From positions 1-23,334 of the forward strand of contig JBGVPL010000037.1 in assembly GCA_045126975.1 (NCBI GenBank): DNA of 23,334 bases, in the 5' to 3' direction. Under the pieces are notes generated by a model that saw only the letters and a list, made by a program, of their open reading frames with translations, was not told the DNA's origin and did not search any database. The DNA is from Aphodosoma sp045126975. Its GTDB lineage: Bacteria; Bacteroidota; Bacteroidia; Bacteroidales; Paludibacteraceae. The translations under genes and the position numbers were made by a program. This document shows positions 19,501-23,334 of the stretch, one piece after another; the first letter of the stretch is position 1; each line of letters starts with the position of its first letter.

Positions 19501-21734
19501 ATGATGCAACATTTATACCAGCAGAAACTGGGGTATATGAGTTAGGTGTTTTGATATTTACACCATGGTGGTGTAATAATTCAACAACATATTTGTTGAC
19601 AGTAGATGAATTTGAGGTGAAAGAGGTGTTGTTGGCAAAACCAGAAGCATTTGCGGTAGATTATTTGTCGTCGAATCAAGTAGATTTGAGTTGGAAGGGA
19701 GATGGATTGGCTGATAGTTATGGTGTTCAGTTGTTGATAAACGGAAGTGTTGTTAGAGATACGATTGTGGTAGAAGAGAGTGTGTCGTTTGCTGGATTGA
19801 AAAATTCGACATTGTATGATGCACGAGTGCGAGGATTATTGACTCAAGCTGGTGATAGTTCAAGTTGGGCAACATTGTCGTTCCGTACGCATTGTGATGT
19901 GGTGGCATTGCCGTTTAGGGAAAATTTCGAAGAATTGAATGGGGATATACCTACATGTTGGACATTGGCGTCTAATCTTACAGAAGAAACTCGTGACTGG
20001 GCTGTTAAAGAGGGGATGAATGGCAATAAGGCAATGCAAGTGAGTACATCGTTAGCTAATGGATATGCTGTGTTACATACTCCACTTTTGTTTGTAGATA
20101 GCGATATTTATAGTTTGAAATTCCGCTATGAAACGAATATCAGTGATGATGAATATTTGGTTGTTACAATTAGTGATGATGCTGGTCTCACATTTGCTGA
20201 TACTGTGGTATATGTAGTTAAGAATAATGCGTGGACAGATGTTGAGTATAGTTTATCGGATTATGTGGGTAAGACGATTATGGTAGAATTCAAAGTTCGT
20301 TCGTTGCGAGATAACAGTTATTCACAAACAGTCAGCATAGATGATGTGAAGATAGTGTGTCGTAGTGCGAATGAGATTGTTTATACAGATCATATTTGTT
20401 GGGGTAAGCGTTATAGAGGATATGGATTTGATGTAGATACAGAGCGATTGAAATTTGGGTTGAATAGGATAGAAGAGTTGAAAGAGTCGCAAGTAGAGGG
20501 TGAGTGTGATACGATGAGAGTTCTTAATCTTATTGTTGACCCTGCAGGAACATTCTATTTGAATGATACTATTTGTCCAGGAGATGTTTATAACAAAGGA
20601 GCATTTGATGGTTATAATCTTACAGAAACGGGTACGTATTTGAGTGAACCACAAGTATCGTCATGTGGATGTGATTCGACTGTACGTTTGTATCTTGTAG
20701 TTCAAGCTAAACGAGAAATCATAAATGACACGATATGTGAGGGAGATGTGTATGAATTTGCAGGTAGAAAGATTGAAACTACGGGAATTTATGTAGATAC
20801 TGTTTCTTATTGTGAATTCAGGACATTAAATCTTGTTGTGCATTCTAAATATTTTGAACATGGGGATACAATTTGTGAGGGTACGATTTTGGATTGGGAA
20901 GGCATGCATTTGAGTGAGACGGGTAGATATGAAAAAGCGTATCTAAATCAATATGGTTGTGATTCTATTGAAGTGATGAATTTATGGGTAATACCAAAAC
21001 AAGTGGATTTATCGGCAACTATTTGTCAAGGAATAACCTACTATTTTGGTGGTGTGGAACGCAGAGAAGCAGGAGTTTATGTAGATTCATTAGTAAATAT
21101 TTTAGGTTGTGATTCAATAATAACATTGCATTTAAGTGTGTCAGAACCATCGCATAGTCGATTTGATGATTATGTGTGTGAAGGTTATGAGTATGTAGGT
21201 TATGGTTTTAAGGTATTTGGTATAGAAAAAGATACTTTGTTGTCGCGTTTAACATCAACATTTGCAGGTTGTGATTCTATAGTTGAGGTATTTGTAAAAT
21301 TTGTACCAACGGTTGAGGTTGATACGATAGTAACAATTGTAGATGGCGAGTTTTATGAGTTTGGAGAGAGAACATTGACAAAAGCTGGCTTATACACTGA
21401 AACGTTTATTACTCAGGGTACATCGTGTGATTCGATTGTGAATTTGACGCTTGTTGTGGAGACGGGATTAGAAGGAGTGTATGTGTTGCCGTTGGTAGTT
21501 GCACCAAATCCGATTAGAGGAGGAGAAAGTACGTATGTGGATAGGAGTTGGACGCTCGAAGAGCAGAGAGGATTGAGAGTGGAGGTGATTGATGCACGAG
21601 GCGAGGTGGTGATGAGTTATATACCAGATAATTATCCGATTGAGATTGTTGGATTAGGAACTCGTGGAATTTATATGATTAGGATTGTGAGTGGAATAGG
21701 TGATGTTTATGTGGGAAAATTAGTGGTTAATTAA
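10536..21734 (+). CDS. Giant T9SS-secreted jelly-roll/Fn3 multidomain surface protein (protein 2), with heptad-repeat insertions
   Basis: This 3732-aa protein is a tandem paralogue of protein 1. The frame is open from a TTG at 10455, but that lies in the promoter; the ATG at 10536 begins a normal signal peptide (cut predicted G19|Q20), so it is the start. Thirteen jelly-roll domains alternate with 12 Fn3 domains, whose ends lie at residues 273, 513, 782, 1045, 1318, 1555, 1808, about 2065, about 2337, about 2604, 2876 and 3120. Cys repeats follow at 3275-3646 and a T9SS type A tail at 3647-3732 (APNPIRGG...GIYMIRI...GKLVV). Compared with protein 1 it lacks one a-type jelly-roll module and has three tandem d-type modules. 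Six in-frame arrays of 7-bp repeats lie within it, five of them at the same place in Fn3 domains. It is probably a surface adhesin or carbohydrate-binding fibre; the ligand is unknown. Confidence 0.93.
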   Translation: MKKFFTFIFLAFVSLFVCGQELDLLNENFDDVVLGIPDGWDNSDNTLSNTMYNWQYYAPGYKGEGKCMRFNSYTTELGESSALKTPVMELNRESMLSFKFKNADAGDFSVYLSVDGGVTYTNVIEKNLRSVEWVEREYSLAAYTGEKNVVIVFVATSNAGSGDAFVYIDDVVVKDIPLCATPKDLTRLSATDTSAVLTWSVSGIGGEIINYRLHITDNRLQVTNTIEFEAEDFIYELMGLMPNTEYEVVLEGYCGMGKGWSEKSEFLTFRTTCSGVSVPMLETFDGVQNGMLPECFIAENAVVCSDLEGSQLRMTSSTGSGAMIVTPKLMHAANDLDVKMKVYGAKGTKFMVGVMSDATQAETFEMLWEDSIRENNVWYDYRRPTVLSNVYGADDNVSLALSLPAGVVATMYVDSIEVVDVAECMYLYDLHFVTSTATSVTIDWSEYIVAEGYEYEIREKGKDNKEHGIGNREQGWLVIGNLLPSTEYEVRVRSVCGTDRGEWTDWVGVKTVCAPREDAVFVESFAKGGVPQCWMVKQTIGVDRTGNLNRGDEGWSTNTTSSNVYSGTAALWGRKAYKGIHTIAVSQAIDIARAGMYDMRFWVKRLDINKSDVLQVWVNNRPDTVDGVKLGIIHNSIKDEPQVATSGWYKYEYNIPLSGVTYIIFEMIANESNQFYIDDVEVFLAPTCRKVKEVRWIGETTNSGIIGWDAAAEESAWIVNSQLSTLNSELSIQDTVWGEPKWELDGLMPATDYTVSGYVMAYCGGDDKGDSVAFEYNFRTKCEAVSEFPFIEGFEDAEFPPRCWEQWQIASPDVVDSTKQGWGRNVNLTSYIHRGSASAQLYNFSEGYKHLLVMPQMDFGEGGYRLTFWQYRHAGYTIKQMEGVRVLINDVPSTEGAEELIYIKSNMLMYPEVYEAGWYKYKVDIQATGKKYIMFEGVSENYQASFVDDIEVAKIPECDEIGEFAVIDVLDTKISVKTAANTTWQVSCVAGNMEAEEGIIANGTDSVVEVTGLESATTYRLYARRVCGDKYGAWSEELVEVTTLCSPIVVNVENEWFEGFEDCIVGESISSCYIQERGTSSSRELKVMSSYDETDVYGELVMYTIHPKTGSRFALTPEYNSDNWMFAYVDLLAGENYELSVMARHGDMKTNISTKVSLAYGSRPMIDSMTTYILEDYVVDGDWTQVAGSFRVAESGKYFVGIHLQVNDYYEKGAIDDIRLRVSNCVNPSLMSASRTTQNSVLLNVVSLSDSIRIAVSDRVFNPVSEQANVYDATVKYSGAQYSVVGLQPDTKYYYSVCGVCGEYASDWMRLDSFETRCLAVDVPLFEGFESNENFGCWSVIGNGLGEIVNNESYSGNCSYKANGVTFITPMLNVESLEEYMLTGYVYAIDKNVAFAVGVMNDPNDIETFETVTTFTVHNRTTWTEFFSFFKLLEQADFEAYREAKYLAIVVPNDVDFYFDDLRIDLAVDCPNPTEPVITNITTTSCDIAWTSNGEENQWRVVAVGQHQIDTVVNSCSVTIGGLHPSMYYDFYVTALCSDIESSVTSYVGGMRTLCRDVMPLPYSETMEGTEYVSDLCFSYINKKAEYPAVEFDRALFVMGGKQSLELIMSATEPLCVIMPEFELPTNQLRMSFDYRNETADVRWNTDLVLGVIRDVNDINTFDTLRVCPMNDDSTRVYYYFDSLPAELANARIALKYGPGPIDNRSCGIDNILIEAIPGCVEPAKEMEIVALTDTSVTIKFDGRGATKWEYSIKEQGTENNEQGTILNSQFSILNLLPRTTYDVYIRSVCSENKKSDWVGPLSFRTNCKDGLETPWIETFEDYTDISEGCFITIGEDEKTNISLATNKYASNGDKGMLMSLGQYKELYVVLPRFDAPVSDLKVVFDYYSEEHDGVTGDLILGVMSDISDKLTFKQVMAYGTTNSYVTKYQTFENVGKEYENGWIVFKWCNFRQEWSYGPTYYAYCGLDNIKVESGASCFVPEEFDLVKVSDISAEVVWSHLEDIKNAEYRLTIAGGDEEVATGRVDTMRVELTNLQAGINYVLSVRTMCNDTLYSDWVDFGFRTMPASPALPYIVDFEDSEENANWTLVNGEQMNKLIIGSDEEAVSSGDKSLYVSHDGSDYFYYFNYASDVHAYRPIYLEAGEYLSEFSWKCAGEDTRDYGRLYLVPVTRKINAGEYIAAQAYVPEGCIAIDGGIHLNESEEWRRKTVEFSVKESQFYNLVVSWHNNNSGGATPPFAIDDIVIREATCLPVDSLHIVAIDDRSAIIGFKDEGLGMRSVEWGIKDKASNVFDSQFSIINSQLSIQNLESETEYEFRVRVVCGEGDTSQWRSIEFKTEKMAVIAPYATGFEDAKDNAGWTIVNRGNNAFIVGPTDEAVSSGDSALYVHSTQDSYDVSYNYVKNAGYTYNTQNIYAYRLIRFEPGSYYIDYDWKCEGKENEDFGRVYLQITDNRLQITDESVLLDEGPLYGSLEWNRQGGVLVVEDTIIYKFVVMWQNEVDGTYYTGPKPLAIDNINIEKLECGVVDSIKIVTLGDTYVRVEFNNNSQKTKYKLREGVVEVQQGEEQGNSLKFDGLKSNTQYSLSLKSVCENGSESPERVLNFTTTKYQYLLPYETGFEEDEDNNRWTFVHSIGSNKFVINSDRNAVNRGDRALYVSSGDSVYNYVDYTRNVMAYVSLTFDEPGEYVISYDWKAKGELGSDYARVFLAPTTTKLVEDTRYPYETLRSDFIAVDGGNGLCFDTAIWHNQTEVFEVERAMNYNFVVTWHNDQYINGTPPIAIDNIVVRKNSCKAVESIDLLEVKDVEATVKIRAENVSVVEYRVSLTRNPDDAFISDVTSGDMIYLAGLKPNAIQYLYVRIKCSDADYSLWQMVDITTYCDDIITVTKTQPYIDNFEYTELDPCWIVTKGGRATGEISMFASLETTVLKATNDVDVRLTRPFNLVAGRRYELSVKSRQRELLEDARVGFVAGRRDGEFDTLEQHQVTQAYDYYDATFIPAETGVYELGVLIFTPWWCNNSTTYLLTVDEFEVKEVLLAKPEAFAVDYLSSNQVDLSWKGDGLADSYGVQLLINGSVVRDTIVVEESVSFAGLKNSTLYDARVRGLLTQAGDSSSWATLSFRTHCDVVALPFRENFEELNGDIPTCWTLASNLTEETRDWAVKEGMNGNKAMQVSTSLANGYAVLHTPLLFVDSDIYSLKFRYETNISDDEYLVVTISDDAGLTFADTVVYVVKNNAWTDVEYSLSDYVGKTIMVEFKVRSLRDNSYSQTVSIDDVKIVCRSANEIVYTDHICWGKRYRGYGFDVDTERLKFGLNRIEELKESQVEGECDTMRVLNLIVDPAGTFYLNDTICPGDVYNKGAFDGYNLTETGTYLSEPQVSSCGCDSTVRLYLVVQAKREIINDTICEGDVYEFAGRKIETTGIYVDTVSYCEFRTLNLVVHSKYFEHGDTICEGTILDWEGMHLSETGRYEKAYLNQYGCDSIEVMNLWVIPKQVDLSATICQGITYYFGGVERREAGVYVDSLVNILGCDSIITLHLSVSEPSHSRFDDYVCEGYEYVGYGFKVFGIEKDTLLSRLTSTFAGCDSIVEVFVKFVPTVEVDTIVTIVDGEFYEFGERTLTKAGLYTETFITQGTSCDSIVNLTLVVETGLEGVYVLPLVVAPNPIRGGESTYVDRSWTLEEQRGLRVEVIDARGEVVMSYIPDNYPIEIVGLGTRGIYMIRIVSGIGDVYVGKLVVN
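11164..11205 (+). repeat. Heptad array 1, ATTACAG family (Fn3-1 of protein 2)
   Basis: Six consecutive 7-bp units: ATTATAG, ATTACAT, ATTACGG, ATAATAG, ATTGCAG, GTAACGA. They encode residues about 210-223 (core HITDNRLQVTN), between strand C and the strand before GLMPNTEYEV. The family recurs at 17870-17904, where the peptide LQITDNRLQITD is nearly the same. Confidence 0.75.
11908..11956 (+). repeat. Heptad array 2, GGGAACA family (Fn3-2 of protein 2)
   Basis: Seven 7-bp units: GGGAAAA twice, GATAACA, AGGAACA, TGGAATA, GGTAATA, GGGAACA. They encode residues about 458-474, a hydrophilic Lys/Glu/Asn/Gly-rich loop placed after YEYEI (strand C) and shortly before the NLLPSTEYEV segment. The array is degenerate but stays in 7-bp register throughout. 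Confidence 0.8.
12694..12728 (+). repeat. Heptad array 3, ACTCTCA family (Fn3-3 of protein 2)
   Basis: Five 7-bp units: ACTCTCA twice, ACTCTTA, ACTCTGA, ACTCTCA, then a decayed ATTCAAG. They encode the NSQLSTLNSELSIQ segment (residues about 720-731), directly after the strand-C tryptophan segment AWIV. The equivalent Fn3 of protein 1 has ordinary sequence there. Confidence 0.85.
15796..15858 (+). repeat. Heptad array 4, compound GGGAACA + ATTCTCA array (Fn3-7 of protein 2)
   Basis: Nine 7-bp units in one uninterrupted register, exactly 63 bp (21 codons): AGGAACA twice, GAGAATA, ATGAACA, GGGAACA, then four perfect ATTCTCA. Two repeat families are joined without losing phase. The encoded residues 1754-1774 give a KEQGTENNEQGT loop followed by ILNSQFSILN, which leads into LLPRTTYDV and seems to supply strand E of the domain. 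The four perfect copies are the most slip-prone stretch in the gene. Confidence 0.9.
17410..17458 (+). repeat. Heptad array 5, ATTCTCA/ACTCTCA family (Fn3-9 of protein 2)
   Basis: Seven 7-bp units: ATTCTCA twice, ATTATTA, ACTCTCA twice, then decayed ATTCAGA and ATTTAGA. They encode DSQFSIINSQLSIQN (residues about 2292-2303 for the clear units), between VEWGI (strand C) and the NLESETEYEF segment. The preceding G-rich stretch (about 17351-17395) may be a decayed GGGAACA-type array, as in array 4. Confidence 0.85.
17870..17904 (+). repeat. Heptad array 6, ATTACAG family (d-type jelly-roll of protein 2)
   Basis: Five 7-bp units: TTTGCAG, ATTACAG, ATAATAG, ATTACAG twice. They encode the LQITDNRLQITD segment (residues about 2445-2457). 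This array is in a jelly-roll domain, where the two sister d-type modules carry LVPVTRKINAG and LAPTTTKLVED after the same GR-[VL]-[YF]-L motif. Confidence 0.85.
20358..21473 (+). repeat. Seven Cys-containing C-terminal repeats of protein 2
   Basis: Residues 3275-3646 are the counterparts of the protein 1 repeats (D-T-I-C-x-G...GCDSI-x-x-L-x-L-x-V). Repeat 3 (about 20725-20850) has lost the GCDS core and reads SYCEFRTLNL, keeping one Cys in a shifted place. The last repeat again lacks the first Cys (IVDGEFYEFG), as in protein 1. They are followed directly by the sorting tail. Confidence 0.85.
21474..21734 (+). other. T9SS type A C-terminal sorting domain, protein 2
   Basis: Residues 3647-3732 contain VVAPNPIRGG, EVIDARGEVV, GIYMIRI and a terminal VGKLVV strand, the usual elements of the type A tail. 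It lies at the same distance from the last Cys repeat as in protein 1. Confidence 0.9.
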
Positions 21735-21740
21735 ACTTTT

Positions 21741-21801
21741 GCAAAATCTGCGGGTCAAAGAGACAAGAAGTAGCAAAGAAACCGCGGATTTTGCTATTTT
21801 T
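21741..21801 (+). terminator. Long-loop hairpin after giant gene 2
   Basis: GCAAAATCTGCGG (21741-21753) pairs with CCGCGGATTTTGC (21782-21794), a 13-bp stem with one G-U wobble, followed by TATTTTT. The loop is 28 nt and purine-rich, longer than in a typical intrinsic terminator, so this may be a weak terminator or an mRNA-processing or stabilising hairpin that lets some transcription through to the small gene. Confidence 0.6.
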
Positions 21802-21805
21802 AAGA

Positions 21806-21818
21806 TTAGAATATTAAT
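21806..21818 (+). repeat. 13-mer shared by the leaders of gene 1 and the small gene
   Basis: TTAGAATATTAAT occurs here, 18 nt before the ATG at 21837, and at 28-40, 15 nt before the ATG at 56. The positions relative to the starts are similar. The sequence is pure AT except for one G, so chance cannot be excluded. Confidence 0.3.
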
Positions 21819-21836
21819 TAAATTAAATCAATTATT

Positions 21837-22346
21837 ATGAAAAAGATTTTGGTTGCCTTAATGGCAGTAATGATGACAATGGGTATGATGGCTCAATGTC
21901 CACAACAAAAAACATGTTGTCCTGCAAAAGCAGCAGAAGGTTGTCAAGTGAAAAAAGAGTGTGTGAAACATCAGTGTGTATATTCACCAGAAACTCGTGC
22001 TATGATGCAAGTTGATAGATTGTCGCGTGTTATTAAAGATTTGACAGGAAAAGAGAGAGAGCAGTTGTTGTCGTTTTATAAATCACACTATATTAAATGT
22101 GATAAGAGAAAAGAGACTGCTAATCCAATGACAAAAGATGAGTGTAAGAAAGAGTGTGATGCTGAGTTGCGCAAGGTATTGGGTGATGATCGTTATATTC
22201 AGTATCTTGAAACAATGAGAGAGAAGAGAATGGATTGTGAGATGCGACCTATGCCTCATGGTCCTCGTGGAGAAAAACCATGTGTTAAAGGTGAAAGACC
22301 TGCTGGTTGTCAAAAACCATGTTCATCGACTTGTCCTAAAAAATAA
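21837..22346 (+). CDS. Small exported Cys-rich protein with a Spy/DUF4890-like helical core
   Basis: This is a 169-aa protein of unknown function. A signal peptide (residues 1-19, predicted cut A19|Q20) places it in the periplasm or outside. Fourteen Cys lie in three groups: 21, 27, 28, 36, 42, 47; then 88, 103, 107; then 134, 149, 158, 162, 166. The central part (about 50-131) looks helical and resembles the small Bacteroidota periplasmic proteins of the Spy/DUF4890 kind: a first helix with DRLSRVIKDLTGKEREQLLSFY, and a second with ECDAELRKVLGDDRYIQYLE. The C-terminus is rich in Pro, Gly, Lys and Cys. Metal or thiol binding is possible from the Cys content but is inference only. It has no T9SS tail. 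It is short of an obvious promoter, and a long-loop hairpin separates it from gene 2. The start is fixed by the signal peptide. Confidence 0.85.
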   Translation: MKKILVALMAVMMTMGMMAQCPQQKTCCPAKAAEGCQVKKECVKHQCVYSPETRAMMQVDRLSRVIKDLTGKEREQLLSFYKSHYIKCDKRKETANPMTKDECKKECDAELRKVLGDDRYIQYLETMREKRMDCEMRPMPHGPRGEKPCVKGERPAGCQKPCSSTCPKK

Positions 22347-22361
22347 GTTTTTACTGAATAA

Positions 22362-22399
22362 AAAAAATCCTCTGATATTTAAGTATCAGAGGATTTTTT
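22362..22399. terminator. Bidirectional terminator between the small gene and ychF
   Basis: A 16-bp perfect stem (22362-22377 with 22384-22399) encloses a 6-nt loop. It has an A-run on the left and a T-run on the right, and lies 16 nt after the stop of the small gene and 22 nt beyond the stop of ychF on the other strand. It should serve both convergent genes. Confidence 0.9.
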
Positions 22400-22420
22400 A
22401 TTGTTTTATTGATTTGGGTT

Positions 22421-23334
22421 TTATACATTAAAGCGGAAGTGCATGATGTCGCCGTCTTGGACGATGTATTCTTTGCCTTCAACGCCCATTTTGCCAGCTT
22501 CTTTTACAGCAGCTTCAGAGCCGTATGCAAGGTAGTCTTCGTACTTGATTACTTCGGCACGGATGAAGCCTTTTTCGAAGTCGGTGTGGATTACACCAGC
22601 GCATTGTGGAGCTTTCCAACCATCGTGGAATGTCCAAGCACGAACCTCTTGTATGCCTGCAGTGAAGTAGGTTTTGAGGCGGAGAAGTGCGTATGCTGAT
22701 TTGATAAGACGGGCAACGCCTGACTCTTCGAGACCGATTTCAGAGAGGAACATTTGGCGTTCTTCGTAGGTTTCGAATTCGGCGATTTCGCTTTCGATTT
22801 TAGCCGCGATGACGAGCACTTCAGCACCTTCTTGTTTAGCTACTTCGCGTACGCGCTCAACATATTCGTTGCCTGTTGCTGCACTTGATTCATCAACGTT
22901 GCAGACGTAAAGTACTGGTTTGGCTGTGAGAAGGAATAGTTCGCGAGCGATTTTTTCATCGTCTTTATTATCGAAAGTTACGGTGCGAGCAGAGAGTCCT
23001 TGTTCGAGTGCAGCTTTGTATTTTACGAGCACTTCGTAGATTTGTTTAGCTTGTTTGTCGCCACCAGTTTGAGCTTGTTTTTGTACTTTTTGAATACGTG
23101 AGTCAACGGTTTCGAGGTCTTTGAGTTGGAGTTCAGCATCGATGATTTCTTTGTCGCGGATAGGGTCAACTGAGCCATCGACGTGGACTACGTTAGGGTC
23201 ATCGAAGCAACGGAGTACGTGGAGGATTGCGTCAGTTTCACGGATGTTAGCGAGGAATTTGTTGCCAAGACCTTCGCCTTTAGATGCACCTTTTACGAGA
23301 CCTGCAATATCAACAATTTCGACAGTAGTTGGTA
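22421..23334 (-). CDS. ychF: Redox-regulated ATPase YchF (OLA1 family), N-terminus beyond the window
   Basis: This is an Obg-related P-loop protein that hydrolyses ATP rather than GTP, binds ribosomes and acts in the cytoplasm; in E. coli it is linked to oxidative-stress response. About 304 residues are visible, against 363 in E. coli. The frame runs open to the window edge, so about 60 N-terminal residues, including the P-loop, are outside. Visible are the G3 region DIAGLVKGASKGEG with GNKFLANIRE, the RCFDDPNVVHVDG-x-VDP segment, a charged central helical stretch, NVDE (the NxxE motif that replaces the GTP-type NKxD), and a C-terminal TGS domain (TFHDGWKAPQCAGVIHTDFE...YIVQDGDIMHFRFNV). A GTG inside the gene (23030-23032) is not the start. 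The gene looks more GC-rich than its neighbours, as expected for a conserved housekeeping gene. Confidence 0.95.
   Translation of the reverse strand, partial: PTTVEIVDIAGLVKGASKGEGLGNKFLANIRETDAILHVLRCFDDPNVVHVDGSVDPIRDKEIIDAELQLKDLETVDSRIQKVQKQAQTGGDKQAKQIYEVLVKYKAALEQGLSARTVTFDNKDDEKIARELFLLTAKPVLYVCNVDESSAATGNEYVERVREVAKQEGAEVLVIAAKIESEIAEFETYEERQMFLSEIGLEESGVARLIKSAYALLRLKTYFTAGIQEVRAWTFHDGWKAPQCAGVIHTDFEKGFIRAEVIKYEDYLAYGSEAAVKEAGKMGVEGKEYIVQDGDIMHFRFNV

Noticed and set aside
1259..20654. Many antisense open frames of 60-194 codons inside the giant genes
   Set aside because: They follow from the biased codon use of the sense frames and show no recognisable domains.

Overview
This window looks like the chromosome of an AT-rich member of the Bacteroidales (phylum Bacteroidota); the genus cannot be fixed from the sequence. 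The evidence is: two giant surface proteins ending in type IX secretion (T9SS) type A sorting tails, a Bacteroidota-type promoter (TTG, 20-nt spacer, TAACTTTG), AT-rich start contexts without a Shine-Dalgarno, and exported proteins that all expose Gln after the predicted signal-peptide cut. About 98% of the window is coding.

Layout. 1-55: short AT-rich leader. 56-10402 (+): giant gene 1, 3448 aa. 10403-10535: a strong hairpin terminator, then a consensus promoter. 10536-21734 (+): giant gene 2, 3732 aa, a tandem paralogue of gene 1. 21735-21836: a long-loop hairpin and AT-rich leader. 21837-22346 (+): a small, exported, Cys-rich protein (169 aa, 14 Cys). 22347-22420: a bidirectional terminator between convergent genes. 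22421-23334 (-): ychF, cut by the window edge so that its N-terminus is missing.

The two giant proteins share one design: signal peptide, then alternating jelly-roll (cleaved-adhesin/MAM-like, 'choice-of-anchor J') and fibronectin type III domains (12+11 in protein 1, 13+12 in protein 2), then seven Cys-containing repeats of about 50 aa, then the T9SS tail. The jelly-rolls fall into five motif subtypes (my labels a-e), and their order is collinear: a-b-c-c-e-b-a-b-b-d-e-a in protein 1, and a-b-c-c-e-b-b-b-d-d-d-e-a in protein 2. The pair therefore differs by loss or gain of one a-type module and by triplication of the d-type module. They are probably surface-anchored adhesins or glycan-binding fibres; the ligand is unknown.

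The most unusual feature is in gene 2 only: six in-frame arrays of 7-bp short tandem repeats from three families (GGGAACA-like, ATTCTCA/ACTCTCA-like, ATTACAG-like). Five lie at the same place in five different Fn3 domains, after strand C and reaching towards strand E; the sixth is in a jelly-roll loop. A 7-bp unit shifts the reading frame, so these arrays could act as length-variable or phase-variable sites and have supplied new protein sequence. A second pattern is a strict all-or-none covariation of two cysteine pairs across all 25 jelly-roll and 23 Fn3 domains, which predicts the disulfide plan.
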